Shown here piece by piece: positions 1-7,634 of a stretch of DNA of 64,000 bases. The stretch is from an uncultured Blautia sp. (lineage in GTDB: Bacteria; Bacillota; Clostridia; Lachnospirales; Lachnospiraceae). The notes below the pieces were generated by a model. That model was given only the letters and a program-made list of their open reading frames with translations. It made no database searches and was not told the DNA's origin. Positions within the stretch are counted from its first letter, which is position 1. Each line of letters starts with the position of its first letter. Position numbers and translations under genes: made by a program. The stretch spans positions 1 through 64,000 of the forward strand of contig CALCDJ010000078.1 of NCBI GenBank assembly GCA_937900135.1, given 5' to 3'.

Positions 1-189
1 AAGACCTATTTTAATGTGACGGAAGAGGCAGTGTTTAATTTGCCGAATAACAACACCCAGCTCATAATTTGCGAGTGTAGATACAGATACACCAAGCAAC
101 TCCGCAGCCATTTCTCTACTATTTAGCTTCTCGTTGTATTGTGCAGCCTTTTTCCGGCAATCAAGATATATATTTTCATCAGTTTTCAT
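1..189 (-). CDS. HTH early protein, cut by window edge
   Basis: The reading frame begins at an ATG at 187-189 behind a GGAGCG ribosome site and runs off the left edge. The visible part has a helix-turn-helix signature (REMAAELLGVSVSTLANYE). It resembles the N-terminus of the phage early protein at 60196-60705 (RESAAEYFGISVSSLANYE), so it is probably the equivalent early gene of a second related element. After about residue 44 the resemblance stops. All three frames are poor there, so the copy may be damaged or divergent. Confidence 0.55.
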   Translation of the reverse strand, partial: MKTDENIYLDCRKKAAQYNEKLNSREMAAELLGVSVSTLANYELGVVIRQIKHCLFRHIKIGL

Positions 190-243
190 GTAACCACGCT
201 CCATGTTCATTTCGTCTCTATCGCATTATACTTAACTCATAGA

Positions 244-450
244 TTAATCTTCATCTGAATCTGAATCTGTGATATTCAGGTAATCGCTGATGCATTTCCG
301 TGCAGGTGGGCTTACTACCCTGCCGTTTAAAACAGATGATAGATAGGGGCGATTATACCCAAGTTCAGAAGCCAACTTATTGACTTCTATATCGCCTTTA
401 ATCATGGCTATTTTTGCTTTCTTACACCATGGAGACAATTTCTCTGCCAT
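244..450 (-). CDS. Cro-like helix-turn-helix protein
   Basis: A 68-aa protein with a compact HTH (VNKLASELGYNRPYLSSVLN) and an acidic tail. The start at 450 is chosen because AAAGGAG lies 7 nt upstream; an upstream in-frame ATG at 480 has no comparable site. It is divergent from the repressor at 623, the usual place of a Cro or excisionase-type regulator. Identity as Cro is inferred from position and size. Confidence 0.7.
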   Translation of the reverse strand: MAEKLSPWCKKAKIAMIKGDIEVNKLASELGYNRPYLSSVLNGRVVSPPARKCISDYLNITDSDSDED

Positions 451-553
451 GCATTTGCTCCTTTCTTTTTTACTTTTCATGTGCTACAATAGAGATTGAT
501 TTAATCTTTATTTTCATCTTTAAATCAATCTTTAATTTAATCTTACATTTGTT

Positions 554-583
554 ATATTAACTCATATTTATGAGTAGGTCAAT
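554..583 (-). promoter_or_regulatory. Leftward early promoter of left element
   Basis: On the minus strand TTGACC (578-583) and TAATAT (554-559) are 18 bp apart. The operator-like palindrome at 560-575 fills the spacer, so a bound repressor would block polymerase. This would drive the Cro-like gene at 244-450. Confidence 0.6.
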
Positions 584-606
584 ACTTTATACTCATTTTT
601 TTGAGT
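560..606. promoter_or_regulatory. Two operators of left-element repressor
   Basis: Two 16-bp dyads, ACTCAT-N4-ATGAGT (560-575) and ACTCA-N6-TGAGT (591-606), lie between the divergent regulators. The second overlaps a rightward -10-like TATACT (588-593) before the repressor gene. They are probable repressor/Cro operators. Single half-sites (ACTCAT at 235, ATGAG at 850) also occur but are not counted. Confidence 0.65.
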
Positions 607-622
607 TATTTTAGGAGGTATT

Positions 623-982
623 ATGTTTTACGACAATTTTAAAGCAGCCTGTGAGCGGAAAGGCACTACAATAACCGCTGTACTTAGTGAAATAGGAAGA
701 GCCAGTGGAAATACTGGTAGTTGGAAAATTGGGAAATATCCCCGTTTAGACATTGTTATGGAAATGGCAGAATATCTACACATAAGCACTGACGAATTAA
801 TCTACGGATTAGGGCAAGCTCCATATCAGCAAAAAGAGACTCAGAAAAATGAGTTTTCACTGGACTCAGAGTGGCTTGATATCATCTCACGTATTCCGGC
901 GGAACGTCAGAAGATGTGCAAAGACTTCTTAAAAACCCATATGGCTACGCCAGAAAAATACACTAATTCTAAGGAAGCATAA
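623..982 (+). CDS. Phage-type HTH repressor (left element)
   Basis: A 119-aa XRE-family protein: an N-terminal HTH of about 65 residues, then a short helical tail (DIISRIPAERQKMCKDFL). The tail resembles small CI-like repressors that lack a RecA-cleavable peptidase domain. The start follows AGGAGG by 5 nt. It is divergent from the Cro-like gene across two operator dyads and probably represses the left element. The module order (repressor, small protein, serine recombinase) parallels the right-hand phage. Confidence 0.75.
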   Translation: MFYDNFKAACERKGTTITAVLSEIGRASGNTGSWKIGKYPRLDIVMEMAEYLHISTDELIYGLGQAPYQQKETQKNEFSLDSEWLDIISRIPAERQKMCKDFLKTHMATPEKYTNSKEA

Positions 983-1051
983 TTTCACCAGATTACTTTA
1001 AATGGTATTTACATAATAAAACCCCAAAATAACATAAAGGAGGAATTACAT

Positions 1052-1216
1052 ATGACCAAAACCGCAACCATTACTCCTCAATCACCTATCATTCCAGAAG
1101 ATCATGCCTTTGAATTAGAACTTCATCGGCTTCTCGCCTGTTACCAACTGGCTACAGTCGAAGAGCGTAAGCTGGTTTGGGGGATACTTAATAAATACGT
1201 CAATAAAATCATTTAA
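1052..1216 (+). CDS. Small hypothetical protein, 54 aa
   Basis: Starts 6 nt after AAGGAGG. The C-terminal half (about residues 26-54, with LLACYQLATVEERKLVWGIL) resembles the helical tail of the 61140 phage repressor (CYSKASESDRKVIWAVLDKY). This suggests a helical regulatory or dimerisation module. It has no recognised family. It lies between repressor and recombinase in what looks like one transcript. Confidence 0.65.
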   Translation: MTKTATITPQSPIIPEDHAFELELHRLLACYQLATVEERKLVWGILNKYVNKII

Positions 1217-1220
1217 TCAA

Positions 1221-1253
1221 TATAATTAAGCCCCTTTGAGGGGCTTAATTATA
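1221..1253 (+). terminator. Perfect hairpin before recombinase gene
   Basis: A 14-bp perfect stem with loop TTTGA. No long U-tract follows (ATGTTTAG), so it may be a weak terminator or attenuator limiting recombinase expression. Confidence 0.5.
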
Positions 1254-1271
1254 TGTTTAGGAGAAAATATC

Positions 1272-3008
1272 ATGCCTAGAAAAAGAATATCAACAAACAA
1301 CACTTCCATACGCCAAACCAAAGTAGCCATATACATCCGAGTATCCACGGCTCATCAAGTAGATAAAGATTCTATACCAATGCAGAAAAAAGATCTCATT
1401 GCATATTGCCAGCTTATACTCGGCACTGATAACTACGAATTTTTTGAAGATGCCGGATATTCCGGAAAAAACACTGACCGTCCTGCATTCCAGGAGATGA
1501 TGAACCGAATCCGCATGAACGAATTTACTCACGTGCTCGTTTGGAAAATTGATAGAATATCAAGAAATCTGCTGGACTTTGCTGAAATGTATGAAGAACT
1601 ACAGTCTTTAAGAGTAACTTTTGTAAGCAAAAACGAACAATTTGATACATCGACAGCTATTGGCGAAGCTATGCTTAAAATCATACTCGTTTTTGCAGAA
1701 TTGGAACGGAATATGACTTCTGAGCGCGTCACAGCCACTATGATCTCCAGAGCCAATAGCGGTCAATGGAATGGAGGACGTATACCTTTTGGATACTCCT
1801 ATGACTCTGAATCCAAAACGTTTTCCATACTTGAAAACGAAGCTGCAATTTGCATTGAATTAAAAGATTTATACTTGAAGAATAAATCTCTTGTTTTTAC
1901 CGCAAGAGCATTGAATGAAAAAGGCTACAAAACAAGATCCGGTGTTGATTGGACCCCCACATCTGTTTGGATTATAGCATCCAGCCCATTTTACGCCGGC
2001 ATCTACCGGTACAATAGATATAAGGGAACGGAAAACAGAACAATCAACCCAGAAGACGAATGGGTTATGGTAAAAGACCACCATCCCGCTATATTCACTC
2101 TGGAAGAACATGAATTAATGTGCAATACATTAAAAAACAACTCTAGAAATTTAGAGAATACATCAGGTAGAATTCATAGCGCCAATACTATTCATGTATT
2201 TCAAGGCATTGCATATTGCGGAAAATGCAGAAATAAAATGGTATCCACCCCAGGAAGAAAACATACTGACGGATATCGTTCATCAAATTACAGTTGCCCA
2301 CTTCACAGAAAAAGCCATAAATGTGATAACTCAACAGTTAATGACATAATCATAGGAGAATTTGTTATAAACTACATTTTAAACATGCTAAATGCAAAGA
2401 AATCATTTTCTTGCATAAATACCCCAGATGAATTACAGAAAAAACTTCTCACTGGTTCAACCTTCTCAGATATAGCATCCATAGAATCGAATGGGCTTAA
2501 CGAATTCTTCAATCTGTTGTCAAGGTATGGATCTGACAACTCTTATATATTTGCAGTAAAAAAGCCGCAAAAGAAAAAAGCTGCCATTAATCCAGAGATT
2601 GCAGCTTTAAAAAAAGAAAAAGAGAAATTGGAACGTGCCATGCAGAGGTTACAAGACCTTTATCTCTACTCTGACAAAGCTCTATCAGAAAAAGATTTTA
2701 TTATTAGGAAATCTGAAATCACCAGTCACTTGAAAGAAATCAACACAAAACTCGGCCTTATGAACAACAATTCCGAATCACTCTTATCGGATGAAGAGTT
2801 TATCAGACAGGCCAGTCATCTTCTCATACAAAAAGAGTTAGAAGGAAAGAAATACATTTATTACAAGAAATTGGCCTCTACGGTAGATCCAGATATACTT
2901 AAGACATATATGGATACAATTCTGGATTCCATTTTCCTTATAGATGGTCACGTATCCTCTATTGTATTCAAAAATGGTCTGAACCACGTATTTAATTACA
3001 AAGAGTAA
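1272..3008 (+). CDS. Large serine recombinase (left element)
   Basis: A 578-aa large serine integrase. The resolvase domain occupies about residues 15-165, with the nucleophile serine in YIRVS and arginines in KIDRISRN. It is followed by a recombinase domain, a zinc ribbon (CGKC...CPLH...C) and a C-terminal coiled coil (KKEKEKLERAMQRLQDLYLY). The ATG at 1272 is chosen because AGGAG lies at 1259-1263; upstream codons sit in the hairpin. It is colinear and clearly similar to the integrase at 63184, so two related elements each carry one. It would catalyse attP x attB recombination. Confidence 0.92.
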   Translation: MPRKRISTNNTSIRQTKVAIYIRVSTAHQVDKDSIPMQKKDLIAYCQLILGTDNYEFFEDAGYSGKNTDRPAFQEMMNRIRMNEFTHVLVWKIDRISRNLLDFAEMYEELQSLRVTFVSKNEQFDTSTAIGEAMLKIILVFAELERNMTSERVTATMISRANSGQWNGGRIPFGYSYDSESKTFSILENEAAICIELKDLYLKNKSLVFTARALNEKGYKTRSGVDWTPTSVWIIASSPFYAGIYRYNRYKGTENRTINPEDEWVMVKDHHPAIFTLEEHELMCNTLKNNSRNLENTSGRIHSANTIHVFQGIAYCGKCRNKMVSTPGRKHTDGYRSSNYSCPLHRKSHKCDNSTVNDIIIGEFVINYILNMLNAKKSFSCINTPDELQKKLLTGSTFSDIASIESNGLNEFFNLLSRYGSDNSYIFAVKKPQKKKAAINPEIAALKKEKEKLERAMQRLQDLYLYSDKALSEKDFIIRKSEITSHLKEINTKLGLMNNNSESLLSDEEFIRQASHLLIQKELEGKKYIYYKKLASTVDPDILKTYMDTILDSIFLIDGHVSSIVFKNGLNHVFNYKE

Positions 3009-3027
3009 TACTCTCACTAAGCAGCAA

Positions 3028-3058
3028 CAACCGGGAAGTATTAAGCCTCCCGGTTGTA
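3028..3058 (+). terminator. Rho-independent terminator after recombinase
   Basis: A 10-bp stem (ACAACCGGGA paired with TCCCGGTTGT) followed by ATTATTTCT, 20 bp after the recombinase stop. Confidence 0.8.
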
Positions 3059-3316
3059 TTATTTCTCATTATATAACCCAACAAATGTTTGTTTTCGGTG
3101 TCATTCCATGAACATGGCATCCCCTATACTTACGGGTGTGCTAAAAAAATAAACTCCTTGTTTTATCGTACTTGCCAATCCTTTTGTCTTCTTTTTTTCT
3201 ACTGTTTGCAATTATAGCATTATTTCACTGTTTCCGCAATAAAAGCCCGGATTTTATGCGTTCCGAGCTTTTTCTTGTATTTGCCTATCTTTCCAAGCGG
3301 AAAGTACTATTTTTTT
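3059..3316. other. Non-coding junction, probable attachment region
   Basis: No convincing gene. It separates the terminator of the rightward recombinase from the last leftward phage gene, as expected for an attachment junction. It contains the dyad CCATGAACATGG (about 3107-3118). A matching core cannot be found because the right end of the phage is outside the window. I infer attL, or a hybrid att between tandem elements, somewhere here. Confidence 0.45.
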
Positions 3317-3577
3317 CTATTCTGAATTACTTCCTTCAAAATCAGGATTTATTACCCATTTCTCTTCTACTTTCACTTTCGGCTGCTTTACGGAATAACC
3401 ACATCTTGATCCGCAAGGAATATCACAAGTCTGGCAGCACTCTTCGACACACATCCCCGGAATATGCGGGCAATCATCCAAAGTCGCCGCACAGCTTTTT
3501 CTCGTGAATCTCCTTTCCCTATACATTTGATCTAATCGTATCTGCCCTTCTAAATCATTCTTCCTCATACGCCACAT
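3317..3577 (-). CDS. Cysteine-rich small protein
   Basis: An 86-aa protein with ten cysteines, mostly within residues 29-59 (CVEECCQTCDIPCGSRC), suggesting bound metal or a disulphide knot. The start could be residue 1 or residue 4 (ATGA overlap with the upstream stop at 3565). It is the last gene of the leftward accessory operon. Function unknown. Confidence 0.6.
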   Translation of the reverse strand: MWRMRKNDLEGQIRLDQMYRERRFTRKSCAATLDDCPHIPGMCVEECCQTCDIPCGSRCGYSVKQPKVKVEEKWVINPDFEGSNSE

Positions 3578-3954
3578 CTGCCTTTTTTCATCATTCCTTG
3601 CTCTTCCTGATACTTTTCATAATTTGCTTCAGCTATTGTGCGATCCCTATACCAGTATCCTTTATCTGATCTACGGAACATAAAGCATTTTGGAGCTACA
3701 TTTCCATCACATCCACCTAAGACAGAACTTACTACTTCATCAGTATAAGCACATATACATTGATCCTTTACTGTACTATATGTTTCGTTATAATCATGAA
3801 AAATTTCATAATCACCTTGATATGCCATCTCACACATATAGCAATTCTTTCCATCTGGGTTTTTCAAACACTCAGCTTCATGTTTTAATATTGTTTCTGG
3901 TCTAGCTGCAATCTTGTTGCAAAAATCACATTTGTATCTTTCAACCTTTTTCAT
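3565..3954 (-). CDS. Zinc-ribbon hypothetical protein
   Basis: A 129-aa protein. The N-terminus has CDFC, then H and C, then CYMC spaced like two treble-clef or C2H2-like metal sites; further cysteines follow (CICAY, CF). It overlaps both neighbours by 4-13 nt, implying translational coupling. No family recognised. Confidence 0.65.
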   Translation of the reverse strand: MKKVERYKCDFCNKIAARPETILKHEAECLKNPDGKNCYMCEMAYQGDYEIFHDYNETYSTVKDQCICAYTDEVVSSVLGGCDGNVAPKCFMFRRSDKGYWYRDRTIAEANYEKYQEEQGMMKKGRCGV

Positions 3955-4544
3955 GATAAGCGACCTCCAGACAAATCGGATAGTAAATTCATATATAACG
4001 ATTTATATATATCCCTTTCGGTTTCCAAGCGTATCATCTCCTCGTGGATTTCACTTCTGTTGTTCTGTTCTGGTTCTACCGTAACTTCCTCTTGCTTCTC
4101 AAATTCAAGTTCTGAGACTACCGATTCCAACGCTTCCGCCATTGAGGATGAAAACTCTTCCGTATATGCTTTTGCCCATGTTTCCAAAAACTTCCCGGAT
4201 TTGGTAGCAATGCCAATTCCTATACTAACAGCAAGAGCCTTGTCTATATTCTTCTGCTCAGTGTCCGTAATTTGTCCTATGTAGTTGCCGATTCTTCCCT
4301 TGTAGATAGTTTCAATCTGCTCGCACAAAGCAATGGATGGTCTTGTAGCGGTGTTGATCTTTACATGTGTCGGCAATGTTTTCTTTTCCTGGGTTGTAAG
4401 ATACACGATGATTACCACAGGGGAATGTTCGTTTCCAATGTCATTACTGATGATTATTCCAGGTCTTCCTCCGGTCTGTTCACTTCCGGTTCCTTCAGTT
4501 TCATGGATATAGTAAATCTCTCCTCTGTATACTCTATCTGCCAT
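3951..4544 (-). CDS. MazF/PemK-like protein with C-terminal extension
   Basis: A 197-aa protein. The first about 115 residues look like the MazF/PemK fold: RGEIYYI near the N-terminus, GGRPGIIISND, then VVIIVYLTT and a later RIGNYIGQI strand. Known MazF proteins are ribosome-independent mRNA endonucleases. Here a coiled-coil-like tail of about 80 residues is added. The start at 4544 follows GGAGG; the gene overlaps the 92-aa ORF upstream by 11 nt, an arrangement compatible with an antitoxin partner. Toxic activity is not shown by sequence. Confidence 0.72.
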   Translation of the reverse strand: MADRVYRGEIYYIHETEGTGSEQTGGRPGIIISNDIGNEHSPVVIIVYLTTQEKKTLPTHVKINTATRPSIALCEQIETIYKGRIGNYIGQITDTEQKNIDKALAVSIGIGIATKSGKFLETWAKAYTEEFSSSMAEALESVVSELEFEKQEEVTVEPEQNNRSEIHEEMIRLETERDIYKSLYMNLLSDLSGGRLS

Positions 4545-4812
4545 CTTCCACCCCTCCAAACTTTTTCTCTATGCTATTCATAATAGAACGCAGCCTGCTT
4601 TCTCCGATTCCTTTCGTCTCAGAAATTGCCTGCTCCACCTGTTTAATATCTATCCCAGGAACCGAATCTCTGCCATCCTTATACCCTTCCATATACAGGT
4701 TCTTACAAAATTCCTCGAATTGACTACGATCCATCTTTTTTACCCGTCTATAATCTTCTCTCCTGAGAATGTTCTTGCTGTCCTGCGCCATTTTCTTTGC
4801 AATATTTCCCAT
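4534..4812 (-). CDS. Small helical protein upstream of MazF-like gene
   Basis: A 92-aa, highly charged, helical protein (residues 28-48 EFCKNLYMEGYKDGRDSVPG). It starts after AGGAGG and its 3' end overlaps the MazF-like start. It does not match a MazE antitoxin that I recognise, so an antitoxin role rests only on gene overlap. Confidence 0.6.
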   Translation of the reverse strand: MGNIAKKMAQDSKNILRREDYRRVKKMDRSQFEEFCKNLYMEGYKDGRDSVPGIDIKQVEQAISETKGIGESRLRSIMNSIEKKFGGVEDGR

Positions 4813-4828
4813 ACCGTTTTATCCTCCT

Positions 4829-5173
4829 CTAAAAATATGCTTTTACTTCTCTCCCGATATGAAGGAAGCCGCTTTTATCTAATGTGCATTTACGGTACAT
4901 TTTGTATCTACTACCAAACAGTTTCCGGATGTCCTTCGTCAACGGAATCTCCTGGCAAATCGTTTCCCTCTTGTCATATACCAAAACTTTGTTTCCTCCC
5001 AAAATAGCTCTCTGGAATTTTACAATCATAACTGGCTCCTTTCTCCACTCCTCAACCTGATTCATTATTGTGTCAACCGCATCATCCCAGCCTTTGCTCC
5101 AATCATCGTCTGCATCGCACCCGCCTATTTCATGTAGGTAGTTGTGTAGCCTATCTAAATCTATGCTTTTCAT
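4829..5173 (-). CDS. Hypothetical accessory protein
   Basis: A 114-aa protein with an AGGAGG start just downstream of the hairpin that follows variable gene VR2. An acidic helical N-terminus (DDDWSKGWDDAVDTIMNQ) precedes a beta-rich half. No family recognised. Confidence 0.6.
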   Translation of the reverse strand: MKSIDLDRLHNYLHEIGGCDADDDWSKGWDDAVDTIMNQVEEWRKEPVMIVKFQRAILGGNKVLVYDKRETICQEIPLTKDIRKLFGSRYKMYRKCTLDKSGFLHIGREVKAYF

Positions 5174-5188
5174 AAGACCTCCTATAAA

Positions 5189-5208
5189 GGGCGGCTTACC
5201 AGCCGCCC
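5189..5208 (-). repeat. GGTA-loop hairpin downstream of VR2
   Basis: On the minus strand GGGCGGCT, loop GGTA, AGCCGCCC: an 8-bp perfect stem 38 nt after the VR2 end and just after the stop of the target gene. The same tetraloop hairpin follows VR1 (21896-21913). In the Bordetella phage DGR a hairpin/cruciform just after VR is needed for efficient target recognition; the same role is inferred here. Confidence 0.75.
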
Positions 5209-5220
5209 ATCAGTTTGCAG

Positions 5221-6267
5221 TTATTCAGTTTTCCGTTTCCGGTAATAAGCGGAGCGAAAGCCAACACCGCTGCTGGAGAGGGACCGAGGGTTGTACAGGC
5301 CCACGTAGAACACACCGGCATGAGAACCGTCGTACCAGAGGCCCCCACAAAGCGGCAAACGCTCGCCATTCATGTCTGCATAGATATATGTTTCTGGTTC
5401 CCCGACAAACAGCCCAAGATTCTTCATCACTTCCGGAAGGTTGAAATCAAACTTAACATCTTTCCAGCGGCAGCCATCATAATCTGCGTCTTCCGGTTCT
5501 TCGGTAGTAAAACGGAGTTCCCCATCTTCTACCACCAGATACACACTTTCTTCTCCAACTTCTACCGGAAGCCACAAGGAACTATTTTCAGATAAATCAA
5601 TCGGCATAGCAGCATCATTGTTGTTGGCAATCTCCAACTTCCCATCCATCAGCCTCATGCCTCTCATCCATTCGTAAATATCTCCACACAATCCCTCTAC
5701 TCCAAAAGCTGTATGATCGTGTGTCCATGTATCCGGTCCCGTTCCAGTCAACATCCGAGAGCCGTCATAGGTTTCGCATCTTTCCTCCTGATTGCCATGA
5801 TACTTTCCGTAGTTTGTATTTCCATGTGGCAGCGTACCATTTTCCAAGCTATAATTAGCCAGGAAACCATGCTCCATTGCAGTCATTAGATGCCAGCCTT
5901 CTCCTTTGTCAAAGCAAGCCTTTTCCGCCTCTTCCAGTGTTACATCCGTTGCTGGCTTCTGCATTGGCAAGCTGTACGCCAGCCCATTGATGATGCAATT
6001 CTTATACTTTGAGATGAAAATTTCATCGAAAACCTCTCCACCGATAATAAACATTGGATGAATAGGCTTTACATCCAGTTTCCTTGTGAACTTAACCATG
6101 ATTGAAGGAATACCATTCTTGTCCATCACAACCACATTGTCCTCTCTGTAAAATTCTCTGAACTCCACAAAATTTTGACAAAGCCCTGTTTTGCCGATTT
6201 CTAATTCCTTTCTTACACATTTTCCTCCAACTGCATCCACGCAGTTTCTGTTACAAATAACATTCAT
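5221..6267 (-). CDS. DGR target protein 2 (remote, FGE/C-type-lectin-like)
   Basis: A 348-aa protein with a variable C-terminus. Residues 1-35 carry a cysteine cluster (NVICNRNCVDAVGGKC...C), possibly a zinc module. The rest resembles the formylglycine-generating-enzyme-like C-type lectin fold (GLCGDIYEWMRGMRLM corresponds to GNVWEW of the family). Residues about 303-340 are encoded by VR2. It is a paralogue of the target at 21930 (shared IHPxF..GG and AYSLPM), about 15 kb from the reverse transcriptase. The start at 6267 follows AAGGAGG; the upstream in-frame ATG lacks a site. Role inferred: a diversified ligand-binding protein. Confidence 0.9.
   Translation of the reverse strand: MNVICNRNCVDAVGGKCVRKELEIGKTGLCQNFVEFREFYREDNVVVMDKNGIPSIMVKFTRKLDVKPIHPMFIIGGEVFDEIFISKYKNCIINGLAYSLPMQKPATDVTLEEAEKACFDKGEGWHLMTAMEHGFLANYSLENGTLPHGNTNYGKYHGNQEERCETYDGSRMLTGTGPDTWTHDHTAFGVEGLCGDIYEWMRGMRLMDGKLEIANNNDAAMPIDLSENSSLWLPVEVGEESVYLVVEDGELRFTTEEPEDADYDGCRWKDVKFDFNLPEVMKNLGLFVGEPETYIYADMNGERLPLCGGLWYDGSHAGVFYVGLYNPRSLSSSGVGFRSAYYRKRKTE
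5247..5362 (-). repeat. DGR variable region VR2
   Basis: A 116-bp copy of TR (21267-21382) with 13 differences, every one at a TR adenine (to C, G or T). The flanks (first about 27 and last about 21 bp) are identical apart from edge positions. The 3' GC-rich end (CTTTCGCTCCGC) is the presumed IMH. It encodes codons about 303-340 of the target. Confidence 0.95.
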
Positions 6268-6339
6268 CGCATTTTCCTCCTTGTGAATTTGTTTTTTATG
6301 CCATAGGGCTTTCTGATTGCCCTCTGGTTGCAATTTGTA

Positions 6340-6353
6340 TTACCAATCGGTAA
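6340..6353. promoter_or_regulatory. Repressor operator upstream of remote DGR target
   Basis: TTACCAATCGGTAA, a perfect-arm match to the phage operator, about 75 bp upstream of the VR2 gene start. I find no good -35/-10 pair here, so its effect is uncertain. Confidence 0.65.
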
Positions 6354-6393
6354 GTTTGTAGGCTAAATAAAAATCAGCCTTATTTGAGCCGAT

Positions 6394-6921
6394 TTACAAC
6401 TCATATATTACCAATTCCTCGTTATCTGCTGGATCACACTTCTCTTTCCGCTCCAACTTGCGGATAACGCTCCATCTGGAGAAATTGATATTCGACAGGT
6501 CATATCTGTCATACACTCTTTTGTCAATAACCAGGCGGCTACTAAAACCTTTGTCCTGAAGCACGCCGCTGTTTGACAGATTCTTTAGCGCTATAATATC
6601 TGCATCCGTACACTCTGCATGAAGCGTGAATGTAAATCCATCCAGCTCCTTCAAAATTTCCTTGCTGATCCCCTTGCCGTTCCAATAAGAGGTATATAAG
6701 TACATCTTTCCTCTATACCCTTTGTCCCACATTCGATTGATAAACTCCAGTACCTTGCCCGGAATCAGCATCGGCTCGCTGCCAGTAATTACAATTTCCT
6801 CGTAATCCAGCAATTCTTCATCTGTATGTACTTCCCGGTATTCTGGAAGATTCATATTGCAGCACCCAGGACAGTTCCGGTTGCATTTAAGCGTCACAAT
6901 CACTCTTGCTGTTTTTTTCAT
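6394..6921 (-). CDS. Small radical SAM protein
   Basis: A 175-aa protein with the radical SAM cluster motif C13-x3-C17-x2-C20 (CNRNCPGC) and TGSEPML in the place of the usual GGEP SAM-binding motif. It is short for the family and has no auxiliary SPASM cluster, resembling activase/NrdG-size enzymes. It starts after GGGAGG and is the gene immediately upstream of DGR target 2. Substrate unknown; a link to modification of the neighbouring target is speculation. Confidence 0.82.
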   Translation of the reverse strand: MKKTARVIVTLKCNRNCPGCCNMNLPEYREVHTDEELLDYEEIVITGSEPMLIPGKVLEFINRMWDKGYRGKMYLYTSYWNGKGISKEILKELDGFTFTLHAECTDADIIALKNLSNSGVLQDKGFSSRLVIDKRVYDRYDLSNINFSRWSVIRKLERKEKCDPADNEELVIYEL

Positions 6922-6932
6922 AACTTCCTCCC

Positions 6933-7157
6933 TTAAATCTGTTCGATTACAGAATTGGCATCATCCAAGTACCCGTATGCTTCATCCAACATCTCAATGT
7001 AATTCTGCATCTCCTCGCCTCTGTCTCCGTCTCTGAAGTTATCTGGAAGGTTATCATAGCTCTCTTCCTCTTCACTCTTTACTTCTTCCAGAATTTCCAT
7101 TGCTTCAGCTACCTTTTCAAATGCTTCAGTAAGTCTCTTTCTTCTCTGTCTGTTCAT
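6933..7157 (-). CDS. Acidic helical small protein
   Basis: A 74-aa protein of mostly charged helix (EAMEILEEVKSEEEESYDNL). The start at 7157 overlaps the TAA of the upstream 58-aa gene (ATAATG). No family recognised. Confidence 0.6.
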   Translation of the reverse strand: MNRQRRKRLTEAFEKVAEAMEILEEVKSEEEESYDNLPDNFRDGDRGEEMQNYIEMLDEAYGYLDDANSVIEQI

Positions 7158-7333
7158 TATATTTTCTCCCTTCCTTTTACAATCTTCGTAGGATATTGAG
7201 GGCAATTTTCAGCATATTCTTTCACTCTCTGATATGCCTCTTCCCTACTATATTCTGTAAGTTCATATTCCCATCCAGCACCGTAATTTACATACATTCT
7301 CCAGCAATCCACTGTTTTCCGCTTATACGCCAT
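7157..7333 (-). CDS. Small hypothetical protein, 58 aa
   Basis: Begins MAYKRKTVDCWRMYVNYG after GGGAGG, overlaps the upstream gene end (7323) by 11 nt and the downstream start by 1 nt. This strict coupling supports a real gene. Function unknown. Confidence 0.65.
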   Translation of the reverse strand: MAYKRKTVDCWRMYVNYGAGWEYELTEYSREEAYQRVKEYAENCPQYPTKIVKGREKI

Positions 7334-7634
7334 GTTCTTCCGCCTCCCTTATTATCTGATCTGCATTTAGGTTTACCAAATACCAAAAATCCTGCAATCT
7401 TTGGTCCAGAATGTCTTTTGCAACCCTCATAAGAGTATCTCTGTCCTTATGACTTTCATGGTGGAGAGATAATATAATGCTTCCATAATCTACCTCGTCT
7501 AAAATTGTATCTGTGTAACTAAACTCACGCCATGATACATCTCTTCTATTATGTTCCGGATCGTATTTACATCTGTCATCATCTTTGCAAGTCAAAAACA
7601 AATCACAATCTAAGCATTTACTACATATCCTCAT
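7323..7634 (-). CDS. Cysteine-cluster hypothetical protein
   Basis: A 103-aa protein. The N-terminus CSKCLDCDLFLTCKDDDRC has a CxxCxxC-type metal site; the rest is helical. AAGGAGG precedes the start, which overlaps the upstream gene by 14 nt. Confidence 0.62.
   Translation of the reverse strand: MRICSKCLDCDLFLTCKDDDRCKYDPEHNRRDVSWREFSYTDTILDEVDYGSIILSLHHESHKDRDTLMRVAKDILDQRLQDFWYLVNLNADQIIREAEEHGV

Noticed and set aside
3105..3125. CCATGAACATGG dyad as att core
   Set aside because: No second copy can be seen in the window, so it is not annotated as an attachment site.
6358..6392. Stem between radical SAM gene and VR2 gene
   Set aside because: AT-rich imperfect stem without U-tract; not convincing as terminator or DGR hairpin.
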